From contig CALIBL010000016.1 of the NCBI GenBank assembly GCA_938045805.1, forward strand, positions 109,127-173,126: 64,000 nt of DNA. Reading direction: 5' to 3'. The DNA comes from an uncultured Rubripirellula sp. (GTDB lineage Bacteria > Planctomycetota > Planctomycetia > Pirellulales > Pirellulaceae). A program made the translations under genes and the position numbers. Shown here piece by piece: positions 1 through 9,973 of this stretch (its first letter is position 1; each line of letters opens with the position of its first letter). The notes below the pieces were generated by a model that saw only the letters and a program-made list of their open reading frames with translations, was not told where the DNA came from and searched no databases.

Positions 1-2
1 AA

Positions 3-902
3 CAGAACCGGCAGGCGATACTGACCATCTACAACAACACCAAGCAACGATTTGAATCAGATTTTGAAAAACCAACGACCATCACACCGCAACCAATTGC
101 AAGTTGGGACTTCACGGAAAACCTTGACGACCAAATGGGCAAACTGAACGGCAAGGCGTTTGGAGATGCAAAAGTTCGCGATGGAAAACTCATTCTGAAA
201 AACGGCGGCTATGTCACAACCTCGCCCATCAACCAAGTGATCAAAGCGAAAACACTCGAGGTGTGGGTTCAACTAGATAGCGTTGACCAAAAAGGAGGAG
301 GAGCCATCAGCCTTCAGACACTTGACGGAGGAGTCTTTGACTCCATTGTTTATGCCGAACTTGAAAATAAGAAGTGGCTATCAGGAAGCAACTTTCATCA
401 GCGAACGCAAAGCGTCTCTGGAACGGAAGAAACCGAAGCGAATCACCGCTTTGTCCACGTTGCGATCACGTACTCGGAAGATGGAACCATTAGCCTCTTT
501 CGCGAAGGCGAAGCTTACGGCAAGAGCTACCGTCGCAACGATCCAATTTCATTCCAACCCAATCAATCAATCGTTAGCTTTGGCGTTCGCCACCTTCCAG
601 CGGGCGGCAACCGACTACTCTCCGCCAAAATCGATCGTGCAGCGATTTACGATTACGCTTTATCCCCGAACGAAATCAATGCCACATTCATCGCTGCAGG
701 CGGTGGTGTGAATCATCGACAACTGAAAGAAATCATGTCAAAGGACGAACGAGAAAGAATCACGCAATTGGAAAACACCCAGCAAAGCATTTTGCGAAAC
801 CTCAACGACTTAGGTTCCAAACCTTCCAAGCCGGAAGAAGCAGCGATGAAAGACTTCTGCCAAGCTTTGTACCTGCTGAAAGAATTCATCTTTATCCCTT
901 AA
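3..902 (+). CDS. C-terminal part of a DUF1553-family protein with a LamG domain (partial)
   Basis: The frame is open from base 3, so the gene begins upstream of the window and only about the last 299 residues are visible. The part from about residue 35 to 230 is a LamG/concanavalin-like jelly roll (starts near SWDFTENLDDQMGKLNG, ends near AAIYDYALSPNEIN). The last residues, FCQALYLLKEFIFIP, match the usual end of planctomycete DUF1549/DUF1553 proteins. These are secreted proteins that often carry an N-terminal cytochrome c domain; that part is outside the window. The DUF1501 gene follows after 60 bases, the usual pairing of these families in planctomycetes. The biochemical role is unknown; an outer-surface or periplasmic oxidative function is inferred. 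Confidence 0.8.
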   Translation, partial: QNRQAILTIYNNTKQRFESDFEKPTTITPQPIASWDFTENLDDQMGKLNGKAFGDAKVRDGKLILKNGGYVTTSPINQVIKAKTLEVWVQLDSVDQKGGGAISLQTLDGGVFDSIVYAELENKKWLSGSNFHQRTQSVSGTEETEANHRFVHVAITYSEDGTISLFREGEAYGKSYRRNDPISFQPNQSIVSFGVRHLPAGGNRLLSAKIDRAAIYDYALSPNEINATFIAAGGGVNHRQLKEIMSKDERERITQLENTQQSILRNLNDLGSKPSKPEEAAMKDFCQALYLLKEFIFIP

Positions 903-962
903 GTATCGCAGAGACAGCCTGATACCACAGAACACTCAGACAAAAAAACACCGAGACGAAGC

Positions 963-2396
963 GTGAATGACCTGAACCCTCAACTATTTAATCGCCCACA
1001 AAACTATTCGCGGCGCGAGGCTCTTCGAAAGACAAGTAATGGATTCGGAGCGGTCGCGCTTGCATCGGCTTTACAAAATCCCGCGCACGCTCAATCCACC
1101 ATGTCTTTACCGATCAGAGCAAAGCACGTGGTGTTCTGTTACATGTCGGGTGGAGTATCCCACGTTGATTCATTCGACCCCAAAGCCAAGCTTGCTGAGT
1201 TGGATGGAAAATCCATGCCGGTTACCGTTGAACGCACGCAGTTCAACAACAATGGCAATATCATGCGCAGCCCGTTTCAATTCACAAATCGTGGCGAAAG
1301 TGGCATACCAGTCAGCGACATGTTCCCCAAGATCGGGCAGTATGTTGATGACATGGCAGTCATTCGATCAATGACATCGCCGGTGAACGAACATGCACAG
1401 GGTAACTTCTTCATGCACACCGGTTTTCCCATCATGGGATACCCAACCGCTGGTGCGTGGTGTAGCTACGGCTTAGGATCAGCCAATGAAGAGCTTCCGA
1501 GTTACGTCGTTCTACAAAGCGGAAACGCTGTACCGCCCCATGGCGGCGTTTCCCTCTACAGCAATGGATTTCTTCCCGCTCAGTATCAAGGATCCATTCT
1601 CAAAGCTGATCAACGCGAAGCGATTCGCAATCTTTTTGGCAGTGACACCAAAACTGCGCAACGACGCCGACTTGATTTTACTCGCAGTCTCGATTCGCAA
1701 TTTTCTGAAAGCCACGGCGAGCAGGATCAAATTGAAGCTGCAATCAGCAACCTTGAAACAGCATTCCGAATGCAAACAGCAGTCCCCGATGTGTGTGATA
1801 TCTCTGGAGAAACCCAGGAGACTCGAGACCTCTACGGTCTCGACTCCGCGGATCAAGCGATGGCAGCTTATGGAAGACAATGCCTTCTCGCGCGCCGTAT
1901 GATCGAGAAAGGGGTGCGGTTCATTGAACTCAGTTGCCTGACACGAGGCATTGGCGCTGGCGGTGCCCCCAACCCATGGGACCAGCACAGCCAACTAGAA
2001 CAGGGACACCGAGAAATGGCGAAACAGGTAGACCAGCCAATCGCGGCCCTCATGGGCGACTTAAAAAGACGTGGGCTGCTCGAGGAAACGCTGATTGTGT
2101 GGGCAGGTGAATTCGGAAGGACACCATTCTCTCAGGGAAGCAACGGTAGAGACCACAACCCCTTTGGATTTAGTATTTGGATGGCTGGAGGAGGTATCAA
2201 GGGAGGCTCAACGTACGGTGAAACCGACGAACTCGGATATCATGCAGTCGAAAATCGTTGTGAAGTTTATGACATGTGGGCAACCACACTGCATCTGATG
2301 GGCCTAAACCACAAGGACCTCACCTATCGACACGCCGGAAGAGATTTCCGACTTACCGACGTCCACGGAAATGTGCTAACCCCAATCCTTTCGTAA
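963..2396 (+). CDS. DUF1501 domain-containing exported protein
   Basis: A 477-residue protein starting with GTG. The N-terminus carries a twin-arginine type signal (SRREALRKT followed by an Ala-rich stretch ending near NPAHAQS), so export by Tat is likely. The body has DUF1501 hallmarks: [20 protein letters not shown] near the start, and near the end [28 protein letters not shown] and [13 protein letters not shown]. The family belongs to the alkaline phosphatase/sulfatase-like superfamily by remote similarity, but its reaction is not established. It follows the DUF1553 gene and precedes the cytochrome-bearing propeller protein, so the genes are probably one transcription unit of exported proteins. 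Confidence 0.9.
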   Translation: MNDLNPQLFNRPQNYSRREALRKTSNGFGAVALASALQNPAHAQSTMSLPIRAKHVVFCYMSGGVSHVDSFDPKAKLAELDGKSMPVTVERTQFNNNGNIMRSPFQFTNRGESGIPVSDMFPKIGQYVDDMAVIRSMTSPVNEHAQGNFFMHTGFPIMGYPTAGAWCSYGLGSANEELPSYVVLQSGNAVPPHGGVSLYSNGFLPAQYQGSILKADQREAIRNLFGSDTKTAQRRRLDFTRSLDSQFSESHGEQDQIEAAISNLETAFRMQTAVPDVCDISGETQETRDLYGLDSADQAMAAYGRQCLLARRMIEKGVRFIELSCLTRGIGAGGAPNPWDQHSQLEQGHREMAKQVDQPIAALMGDLKRRGLLEETLIVWAGEFGRTPFSQGSNGRDHNPFGFSIWMAGGGIKGGSTYGETDELGYHAVENRCEVYDMWATTLHLMGLNHKDLTYRHAGRDFRLTDVHGNVLTPILS

Positions 2397-2504
2397 TCCA
2401 CTGCAACACGCTGGCCAATGCCCTAGTGATCGCTCTAAGACTTTCCGCAAGTCGCTGAGGACGGTTCTAGTAACGCACATCAACAACCATATCGTCTCCC
2501 CAAC

Positions 2505-5500
2505 ATGACCAATCCTAGCACTCTCAAACGAAGCGTCATCACGGTGAAAAATACGCGACGAACACGCAACCATTGGGTATCGATCAAGCAATGCATCCTA
2601 GTGGCGTTGGTAGTTATCAACACCTCCTTGACTGCTCGATCGCAGGGCGAACCAGATATCTCCAAAGCTGGTAACGAGCAAGTTGCTGAAATCATGCGCA
2701 CCTTCGGTGGCCGAGGCGTCATGGCGGACGGTTCCGCCCCCACCGCGGCCAATCAAGCGATCGAGCAATTTAAAGTTCGTGATGGTGCGAAAATTGAACT
2801 GATGGCAGCAGAACCCAGCGTTGAACAACCTCTGTTCATAAGCTGGGACTCGCGGGGCCGCATGTGGGTCGTGCAATATCGGCAGTACCAATTCCCAGCA
2901 GGTCTCAAGGTGGTTCGCTACGATCAACATCTTCGTGCTATCTTTGACAAGGTTCCCGATCCGCCGCCTCACGGAACACCCGGCTTGGACAAAATCTCCG
3001 TTCACGAAGATACAGACGGTGACGGTTTTTTTGACACGAGTAAAGACGTCATTACTGGATTAAATATTGCCACGGCTGTCCAAGTTGGTAACGGTTCCAT
3101 CTGGGTTCTTAACCCTCCTTACCTCTTGCGCTACCATGACCAAAATAGAGATGACATCCCAGATGGTGAACCAGAAGTTCACCTAAGTGGTTTTGGGTTA
3201 CAAGACACCCACTCCGTTGCGAACAGCCTACTTTGGGGACCGGACGGATGGCTGTACGGCGCTAACGGCAGCACCACCGTTGGAGACGTCAGTTCTAAAG
3301 TCACCAAGGGTGTTCGATTCCAAGGGCAATGTATTTGGCGATACCATCCCGAAAGTAGCGAATTCGAAATCTACGCCGAGGGTGGCGGAAACACTTTCAG
3401 CTTGGAGATTGACTCAAAAGGTCGAGTCTTCAGCGGAACCAATGGTGGAAACACTCGCGGTTGGTATTACCCTCAGGGAAGCTATTCCGCCAAAAACTGG
3501 GGTAAACATGGACCGCTCACCAACCCCTATGCACTAGGGTTCTTTGGACCCATGGGCTTCGAAGGGGATGGTCGTCGCTTTGCTCAAGCTTTTTGCATCT
3601 ACGAAGGTGGCCTATTTCCCAAATCCTTCAATGGCTCAATTATCGCCCCGAATTCACTCCATAACGTGGTTTGGAATAGCCAGCGAATCCCAGAGGGTTC
3701 AACCTACCGAACCGTGGACGAAGCGAACCTTGTAGAAACAGAAGATCGTTGGTTCAGACCTGTTTATGGCGGTGTTGGCCCAGACGGTGGAATCTACCTC
3801 GCAGATTGGTACGACAGTCGCTTGAGCCATGTTAGCCCAAGTGATGACTGGCACAAAGAAAGTGGACGGATCTATCGCATCAGCCCATCACAGAGCACCC
3901 CAACGTACGATCAAGGCGACCTCGAAAAACAGTCCAGCCAAAGTTTAATCCAACGATTCAATCACCCCAACAAATGGGTTCGGCAACGATCCGCTATGGT
4001 TCTGGGATGGCGAAAAGACAACAGCGTTCTGGACCAACTTCGCGAACTTGTGGACAACGGATCCTTAGAAGCACTTTGGTCCCTTAATTTGATGGGACAA
4101 TTTCACGAAAAAGACGCGACCCGATGGCTACAGCACTCAGACCCCCATCTACGACGCTGGGTGATCCGCCTAGCCGGCGATCAACGCCGACCGATCGATG
4201 GACTTTATCAGCTAGCCTGCACGGAAACTAATCCACAGGTGAGAAGTCAACTCGCTTCAACGGCAAAGAGATTAGACGCTCCCTTGGGCTTGTCCATCAT
4301 TGAAGGACTCCTCCAGCACGAGCAAGACATCAATGACCCCCATCTTCCACTGCTGATTTGGTGGGGCATCGAAGCACATTGTGAGAACTGGCGCGAAGTC
4401 AGATCATTCTTGGAACAACATAGCGTTTGGAAGTCAAAACTATTTGTCTCCTCGATTGCCAGTCGTTTGATGCAAAGGTATGCATCTTCTGGCACGACAG
4501 AGGATCTGACTCAGTGCGAGTGGATCCTCAGTCAAGCCTATCATTCGGATCAACGCAAGCAACTCACACTTGGAATGAGCCGAGCATTCGAAGGCAGGAC
4601 CATGCCACCCTTACCAGCCACCCTTACCAAGTCACTGCAAGACTACGCAGACCAACTTGGAAACTCGGCTGTGATCATTGGGATTCGACAAGGAAATGAC
4701 GAATCGATTAGTGAAGGTATCAAATTATTAGGAAATCAAAATTCAGAACTAGCGCTCCAGATAGAGATCGCAAAGACACTCGGAGAAACCCCATCGGCTA
4801 AGGCTCTTCCAACCCTGCTTTCGCTTGGCACAGGACGAAACACGAAGGAACCTGCTCTCCAAAGGGTAGCATTGCAATCCGTAGCAAGTTATGACAGCGA
4901 TGGAGTGGCAAAAACGCTGCTGTCCGCATTCGGGAGCAGTATCTCGGCGGAACACGGACTGCGATCGACCGCATGCCGGACCTTGGCCAGCCGCCCCAAA
5001 TGGGCGAATCAATTAATCAGCGAACTGAGTGAATGGAGAATTCGTCCTGAAGACATTCCGGCCGACGTCATTCAACAACTCAGGACCTATCCATCCGAAG
5101 TGACGCAGAAGAAGATCGATCAAATTTTTGGAAAGACTCTCCATGCAGATTCAACGAACGAAAATGAATTCAAGAGACTAAAAACACTGCTCGCCAGTGG
5201 CAGCGGTCAAGCTGAAAAGGGTCAAATCATTTTTTCTAAACGCTGCGGCAACTGCCACCTATTATTCGGTGAAGGAAAAAAAATCGGACCACCACTAGAT
5301 GGTTACGACAGGGGGAATGCAACGTTCTGGCTAAATGCCATCATCGCTCCCAGCATGGAAATCAGGGAAGGATTTCAGTCCTACTTAATCCTGACCGAAG
5401 ACGGACGATCCGTGACGGGGATGATCGCTGACCAAAACGCCAAAACGATCACCTTGCGTAATGCGGAAAACGAAATCACAGTACTCGATCGCGAACGGAT

Positions 5501-5609
5501 TGAATCATTGCAAGCGATTCCTACCTCCCTCATGCCGACCAACCTGCTTTTAGAACTCAGTGACCAAGAGATCCGCGATCTGTTCTCTTACCTTTCTCAA
5601 GGAACGTAA
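2505..5609 (+). CDS. PVC-type propeller/HEAT/cytochrome c protein (membrane-bound dehydrogenase family)
   Basis: A 1034-residue exported protein. Residues about 23-47 form a signal peptide or anchor. Residues about 90-470 form a glucose/sorbosone-dehydrogenase-like beta-propeller, with a calcium-type DTDGDGFFD motif near residue 170. A HEAT-like helical region fills about 480-880. A c-type cytochrome domain closes the protein, with CGNCH near residue 913 and a Met-rich region (PTSLMPTNLL) that could supply the distal ligand. This order is typical of PVC-type heme-binding CxxCH proteins, thought to oxidise sugars or related compounds in the periplasm; the substrate is unknown. The next gene overlaps its stop codon by one base, so the two are translationally coupled. 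Confidence 0.9.
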   Translation: MTNPSTLKRSVITVKNTRRTRNHWVSIKQCILVALVVINTSLTARSQGEPDISKAGNEQVAEIMRTFGGRGVMADGSAPTAANQAIEQFKVRDGAKIELMAAEPSVEQPLFISWDSRGRMWVVQYRQYQFPAGLKVVRYDQHLRAIFDKVPDPPPHGTPGLDKISVHEDTDGDGFFDTSKDVITGLNIATAVQVGNGSIWVLNPPYLLRYHDQNRDDIPDGEPEVHLSGFGLQDTHSVANSLLWGPDGWLYGANGSTTVGDVSSKVTKGVRFQGQCIWRYHPESSEFEIYAEGGGNTFSLEIDSKGRVFSGTNGGNTRGWYYPQGSYSAKNWGKHGPLTNPYALGFFGPMGFEGDGRRFAQAFCIYEGGLFPKSFNGSIIAPNSLHNVVWNSQRIPEGSTYRTVDEANLVETEDRWFRPVYGGVGPDGGIYLADWYDSRLSHVSPSDDWHKESGRIYRISPSQSTPTYDQGDLEKQSSQSLIQRFNHPNKWVRQRSAMVLGWRKDNSVLDQLRELVDNGSLEALWSLNLMGQFHEKDATRWLQHSDPHLRRWVIRLAGDQRRPIDGLYQLACTETNPQVRSQLASTAKRLDAPLGLSIIEGLLQHEQDINDPHLPLLIWWGIEAHCENWREVRSFLEQHSVWKSKLFVSSIASRLMQRYASSGTTEDLTQCEWILSQAYHSDQRKQLTLGMSRAFEGRTMPPLPATLTKSLQDYADQLGNSAVIIGIRQGNDESISEGIKLLGNQNSELALQIEIAKTLGETPSAKALPTLLSLGTGRNTKEPALQRVALQSVASYDSDGVAKTLLSAFGSSISAEHGLRSTACRTLASRPKWANQLISELSEWRIRPEDIPADVIQQLRTYPSEVTQKKIDQIFGKTLHADSTNENEFKRLKTLLASGSGQAEKGQIIFSKRCGNCHLLFGEGKKIGPPLDGYDRGNATFWLNAIIAPSMEIREGFQSYLILTEDGRSVTGMIADQNAKTITLRNAENEITVLDRERIESLQAIPTSLMPTNLLLELSDQEIRDLFSYLSQGT

Positions 5610-6526
5610 TGGTGAATCATCAATCATTAGGCGGTCTTAGCAGAAGATCTTTTATGACAGCCTGTCTGGCTAGCGTTTCAGGAGCACTCGCAAACAACAC
5701 CACAGCACAGGACCATTCGTCCCGCCACGAACTTTGCGTCTTCACCAAACCCTTCAACTCGCTTTCATTTTCAGACCTCGCCAGACATGTCGCCAAGTTA
5801 GGGTTTGATGGAATCGAAGCTCCAATTCGCCAAGGCGGCCATGTGGAACCGGATACCGTTCACGAAAAACTTCCCGAGCTACATGAAGCCCTCAGGCAAC
5901 ACGGACTTAACATCACCGTCATGACTTCGGACATCAACGACCCTGACGATCCATTAACTGAAAAGACACTTCGAACAGCAGCAACACTGGGCATCAAACG
6001 GTACCGAATGAAATATTTCCGGTACGATTCAACCCAAAATATCCAAAAACAGCTATTGGATTTTCGCAGCAAAGCAACAGCTCTGGCAGAGATGAATCAT
6101 CAGTTCGGTATCCAAGGTCTTTATCAGAACCATGCTGGAAAGGATTACTGTGGAGCCGCCATCTGGGACTTAGAAACATTACTTGATGGCATTGAACCGA
6201 GCGACATGGGTGTCGCATACGATATCCGGCACGCCAGCGTAGAAGGCGGAACGAGTTGGCCAACGACGTGGAGGATGATTGAACCGCGAGTGCAAACGGT
6301 TTACGTCAAAGATTTCAAATGGGAATCGTCAGCACGCCCGGTGAATGTGCCGCTGGGGCAGGGGAGGGTACCCGAAAGCTTCTTCGATCTTCTAAAAGCA
6401 TCGAACTTCAAGGGTCCAATATCACTGCACGAAGAGTATCTCGATCACCGCGACCCGAACCTTGTAGACGATCATTTAAAGGCGATCAAAAAGGACTTTG
6501 CCGTCCTTCAATCGTGGATCAGCTGA
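5609..6526 (+). CDS. Sugar phosphate isomerase/epimerase family TIM-barrel protein, Tat-exported
   Basis: A 305-residue protein whose ATG overlaps the upstream stop (TAATG). The N-terminus has a twin-arginine motif (LSRRSFM) and a hydrophobic stretch ending near NNTTAQD, so it is predicted to leave the cytoplasm. The rest fits the xylose-isomerase-like TIM barrel family (AP endonuclease 2 fold): FDGIEAPIRQGGHVEP near the start, QNHAGKDY in the middle and ISLHEEYLDH near the end supply acidic and His residues typical of its metal site. Coupling to the cytochrome dehydrogenase suggests that it handles the sugar before or after oxidation. The exact substrate cannot be read from sequence. Confidence 0.85.
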   Translation: MVNHQSLGGLSRRSFMTACLASVSGALANNTTAQDHSSRHELCVFTKPFNSLSFSDLARHVAKLGFDGIEAPIRQGGHVEPDTVHEKLPELHEALRQHGLNITVMTSDINDPDDPLTEKTLRTAATLGIKRYRMKYFRYDSTQNIQKQLLDFRSKATALAEMNHQFGIQGLYQNHAGKDYCGAAIWDLETLLDGIEPSDMGVAYDIRHASVEGGTSWPTTWRMIEPRVQTVYVKDFKWESSARPVNVPLGQGRVPESFFDLLKASNFKGPISLHEEYLDHRDPNLVDDHLKAIKKDFAVLQSWIS

Positions 6527-6578
6527 GCGACACTTAGAAATCTCAGACGAAAAAAGATCGCAACTGGTTATCCTGCGT

Positions 6579-7622
6579 TCAACTCGATTGCAGGATCAGT
6601 TCCGGCTTGCCGGATCGGATCGATGCTTCAGCAGCCAAGCACATTGCGACTGACCATCGCCCGTCCTTGCCAGTGCAATGCAATTCCTTGCCGTGACGAA
6701 ATGCATCCACCATTCTGGCGATCTGATCTTCAAGTTCAAAGAGTTCGCCGGTCGGCTTATCAATCGGGACGGTCTGCACCGTCTCACCATCATAGGCTCG
6801 GAGCGAAAAGGTTGGATGCCGTGTTCGATCCATTGCTCCGCTCCACGACGCCCAAAGCGCACCTTTAGTCCCAGTCACCTTGATTGTTTGATGATGTTCA
6901 AAGGCGGCAAGAGTTTGAGAGACGACCGCGTACGCCCCACCCTCAAAGTGCATGATGGCGCTAAAATTATCTTGTAACTCCGGATGCCCGGGCTGGCGAG
7001 AATTGGCAGAGGCATAAACGCTCGACGGATTCCCATTGGATTGCAAGTACCAACGCGCTAAATCAAAAAAATGTATTGGCTCTTCTAGAACCCAACTTCC
7101 CACGCGATCAATGTCATAACGCCAGCCATTGGCACCTTGGCGGTAGGGATTTCTCGACAATTCCACCAAGGCATACAGAGGATCACCGATGAACCCATCC
7201 TCGATCATTTCCTTGGCCCTACCCCACATCGATGACAACCGCAATTCATGCCCCACTGCGAGCATCAACTCTCGATCGCTTGCCAACTTTATCATCTCGT
7301 CACACTCCTGCAGCGAGACTCCCATTGGCTTCTCAAGAAGCAGGTGCTTGTCTGCTCGTAAGACAGCGGATGCAACCTCATGATGCAGGTAACTTGGGAC
7401 CACCACATCAATCACATCCAAATCGGAACGCTGAACCATCTCACGGTAGTCGGTATAAACATCGACTGCTTCATACGTCTGTTTCGCCAAATCAGCAGAA
7501 GCCTGACTGCTGGCCGAAACGGCCACCAACTCCGCACCATCGGTCACTTTGATCGCATTGGCGTGATGCTGCCCCCAAGCCCCAAAACCCACCAGACCAA
7601 AACGCACCGGACGATCGTTCAT
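6579..7622 (-). CDS. Gfo/Idh/MocA family NAD(P)-dependent oxidoreductase
   Basis: A 347-residue cytoplasmic enzyme with an N-terminal Rossmann fold (RFGLVGFGAWGQHHANAI, a GxGxxG-type loop) and the family motif LLLEKPMGVSLQECDEM, which holds the EKP lysine. The C-terminal part is the alpha/beta sheet domain that binds the sugar or inositol substrate. Length is normal for the family. It converges on the exported oxidative module at 1-6.5 kb with a gap of about 50 bases. Members oxidise or reduce sugars, inositols and related compounds with NAD(P); the substrate here is not determined. No signal peptide is seen, so it would act in the cytoplasm. Confidence 0.9.
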   Translation of the reverse strand: MNDRPVRFGLVGFGAWGQHHANAIKVTDGAELVAVSASSQASADLAKQTYEAVDVYTDYREMVQRSDLDVIDVVVPSYLHHEVASAVLRADKHLLLEKPMGVSLQECDEMIKLASDRELMLAVGHELRLSSMWGRAKEMIEDGFIGDPLYALVELSRNPYRQGANGWRYDIDRVGSWVLEEPIHFFDLARWYLQSNGNPSSVYASANSRQPGHPELQDNFSAIMHFEGGAYAVVSQTLAAFEHHQTIKVTGTKGALWASWSGAMDRTRHPTFSLRAYDGETVQTVPIDKPTGELFELEDQIARMVDAFRHGKELHCTGKDGRWSVAMCLAAEASIRSGKPELILQSS

Positions 7623-7821
7623 TTCTTAATCAACCCATCAATACAAAGTAACCGCGAGGAGCCTGCTACCTCACGCAGGTCCCGTGCCCCCGTGGTTGTA
7701 TCAGATTGACGTGAAAAAATCTCGGGAGAGGGGTCACAGGCAAACGGCACAACTAAATATCGGCTACATTAGCCGCCCCAAAGCGATCCATGTTTAAAAA
7801 CGCGACAAGAGAACCATCAGG

Positions 7822-8799
7822 ATGCAAACGATCCAGTTAAAGAGTGGACGGCAACTAGATTCGATAGGCCTTGGCCTCTGGAAAATCGAAAACGAACAGA
7901 CGGCGTCGGTCGTTAAATCCGCCATTGAACTTGGGTACCGGCATTTTGACAGTGCGTGCGACTATGGAAACGAAGTCGAAACAGGGCAGGGCCTTGCAGA
8001 AGCCATTTCGTCGGGCAGTATCAGTAGGGATGATCTGTGGATCACATCGAAACTCTGGAACACCTATCATCAACCTGAACATGTAAAGCCTGCGCTTCTC
8101 AAAAGCCTACAGGATCTGCAACTCGATTATCTCGACCTGTACCTCATCCATTTCCCGATTTCGTCTCAATTCGTTCCCTTTGAAGAACGCTATCCTCCAG
8201 GCTGGTTCAGCAACCCGGAGAGTGATCACCCAACCGTGATTGAAGACCCTGTCCCAATCATTGAAACTTGGCGCGCGATGGAAGAGTTAGTGAGCGAAGG
8301 TTTAGTCAAAGAGATCGGCGTTTGCAATTTTGGAACTTCTCTGATGAGAGACCTGATGAGCCAAGCCAAGATCCCTCCCGCCGTTCTCCAAGTGGAAATG
8401 CATCCCTACCTCTCACAGGAGAAACTATTGCGGTTCTGCACAGAGAGCCACATCGCAGTTACGGCCTTCTCACCGCTGGGTGCGCAGTCCTACTTTCAAT
8501 TACAGATGGCCGATGCCTCTGAATCTCTTTTGCAACACGAAACGATCCTAAGCATCGCCTCCAAACACGACAAAACAGCGGCCCAAGTTTTATTGCGATG
8601 GGGTGTTCAACGCGGAACATCCGTGGTTCCAAAATCATCAAATCTGGATCGCCTACGCGAGAACCTCGAAGTATTTGACTTCGCTTTAACGGATTCAGAG
8701 ATGCAATCGATTTCAAATCTCAATCGAAATCGCCGATTCAATGACCCTGGTGATTTCTGCGAAGCTGCATTCAACACGTTTTTTCCGATTTATGAATAA
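7822..8799 (+). CDS. Aldo/keto reductase
   Basis: A 325-residue aldo/keto reductase TIM barrel. The catalytic tetrad is visible: Asp and Tyr in DSACDYGNE, Lys in WITSKLWN, and His in LYLIHFP. The C-terminal NADPH-binding segment is present (VPKSSNLDRLREN). Length and motifs match the AKR2/AKR3-like group that reduces aldoses and other aldehydes to alcohols using NADPH. It stands at the head of a same-strand run with a dioxygenase, an MFS permease and a TauE-like permease. It might reduce lactaldehyde or another short aldehyde, but nothing in the sequence links it to the microcompartment 30 kb away. Confidence 0.9.
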   Translation: MQTIQLKSGRQLDSIGLGLWKIENEQTASVVKSAIELGYRHFDSACDYGNEVETGQGLAEAISSGSISRDDLWITSKLWNTYHQPEHVKPALLKSLQDLQLDYLDLYLIHFPISSQFVPFEERYPPGWFSNPESDHPTVIEDPVPIIETWRAMEELVSEGLVKEIGVCNFGTSLMRDLMSQAKIPPAVLQVEMHPYLSQEKLLRFCTESHIAVTAFSPLGAQSYFQLQMADASESLLQHETILSIASKHDKTAAQVLLRWGVQRGTSVVPKSSNLDRLRENLEVFDFALTDSEMQSISNLNRNRRFNDPGDFCEAAFNTFFPIYE

Positions 8800-8872
8800 T
8801 TCGCAACGAGTAGGGCACCAAGAAGCCTGTCCTCGATCACTTTTACAACCGACTGTTTGAATAAGGTCCTAC

Positions 8873-9886
8873 ATGACGTCCCTTTCCGTTGATCAGATAA
8901 AAATTGAAAAGCAACAGGAGTACGAGGGATCAGTATTTCCGCATGTGCTACGGTGCAACGATCAGCGAACAGATCTGAACTCGGCAACCGATTGGGTGAG
9001 GATGCACGCAAGCGACCTACTGGCGAGTGCAACTCGAGACGGAGCGGTTTTGTTGAGGGATTTTCCGGTGTCGTCCGCGGAAGATTTTGATGCAATCGTC
9101 GAAGCCCTTCACCTCCCCAACTTCCCCTACGAAAAATCACTTTCGAACGCAGTTCGCATCAATCGAACACCTCGCGTCTTCTCCGCGAACGAAGCGCCGC
9201 CTGAAGTTCAAATCTTTTTCCACCACGAGATGGCACAAACGCCGCTCTATCCTCGCTGGATTTTTTTCAGTTGCGAAATCGCAGCAGAGCAGGGGGGTGC
9301 GACTCCAATCTGTCGATCTGATGTGCTCTTGGAGAAGCTAAAAAAATCATGCCCTGAATTCGTCCGGACATGCACTCAAAAAGGTCTGCGTTACACCAAT
9401 GTGATGCCCAGTGACAATGATGCGAATTCAGGAATGGGCCGTTCCTGGAAAAGCACCTTGGGTGTCGCAACCCGAGAAGAGGCACAAGCACGCTTGGGCG
9501 AACTCCGATACACATGGGAATGGATCGATAACGATTGCCTCAAGGCAACAACGCCTGCCCTACCGGCCGTCGTTGAACTCGAAGACGGCCGCAGCGTTTT
9601 CTTCAACCAACTCATCGCAGCTTTCTGCGGTTGGAAGGACAGCCGAAACGACCCCTCTAAATCGATCTGCCACGGTGATGGCACTCCACTGGATACCAAT
9701 GCGGTTGCCGTTGCCATTGAACTATCCGAGCAACTTGCATTTGATTTGCAGTGGCAAGCGGGGGATGTGGTAATTGTGGACAACATGGTGACCATGCATG
9801 CACGCCGATCATTCTCGGGAACCCGCAAGGTGTTAGCCTCTTTAGCATCAATGGAAGCTAATCTATTTGACGCGACAATTACCTAA
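8873..9886 (+). CDS. TauD/TfdA family Fe(II)/2-oxoglutarate dioxygenase
   Basis: A 337-residue protein of the TauD/TfdA superfamily. The iron ligands fit HHE in FFHHEMAQTP (near residue 118) and the distal His in VTMHARRSF (near residue 309). The following Arg (RRSFSGTRKV) would hold 2-oxoglutarate. The fold resembles the SyrP-like branch rather than classical taurine dioxygenase, judging by the length and the LRDFPVSSAEDFDAIV start. An AAGG sequence lies about 6 bases before the ATG. It sits between an aldo/keto reductase and two permease genes (MFS, TauE-like). The substrate is unknown; hydroxylation or oxidative cleavage of a small acid is inferred. Confidence 0.88.
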   Translation: MTSLSVDQIKIEKQQEYEGSVFPHVLRCNDQRTDLNSATDWVRMHASDLLASATRDGAVLLRDFPVSSAEDFDAIVEALHLPNFPYEKSLSNAVRINRTPRVFSANEAPPEVQIFFHHEMAQTPLYPRWIFFSCEIAAEQGGATPICRSDVLLEKLKKSCPEFVRTCTQKGLRYTNVMPSDNDANSGMGRSWKSTLGVATREEAQARLGELRYTWEWIDNDCLKATTPALPAVVELEDGRSVFFNQLIAAFCGWKDSRNDPSKSICHGDGTPLDTNAVAVAIELSEQLAFDLQWQAGDVVIVDNMVTMHARRSFSGTRKVLASLASMEANLFDATIT

Positions 9887-9912
9887 CTAATTGACTGGAT
9901 TTAATGACAAAC

Positions 9913-9931
9913 CATGGTGAAAATCACCATG
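9913..9931 (+). other. Small hairpin in the gap before the MFS gene
   Basis: CATGGTGA and TCACCATG form a perfect 8-bp stem with an AAA loop, about 40 bases before the MFS start codon. There is no T-run after it, so it is not a typical terminator. It could be an mRNA processing or stability element, or chance. Confidence 0.4.
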
Positions 9932-9973
9932 CAGGATTAACCCTATTATCCACCAAAGCAGCCGGAAATATTC

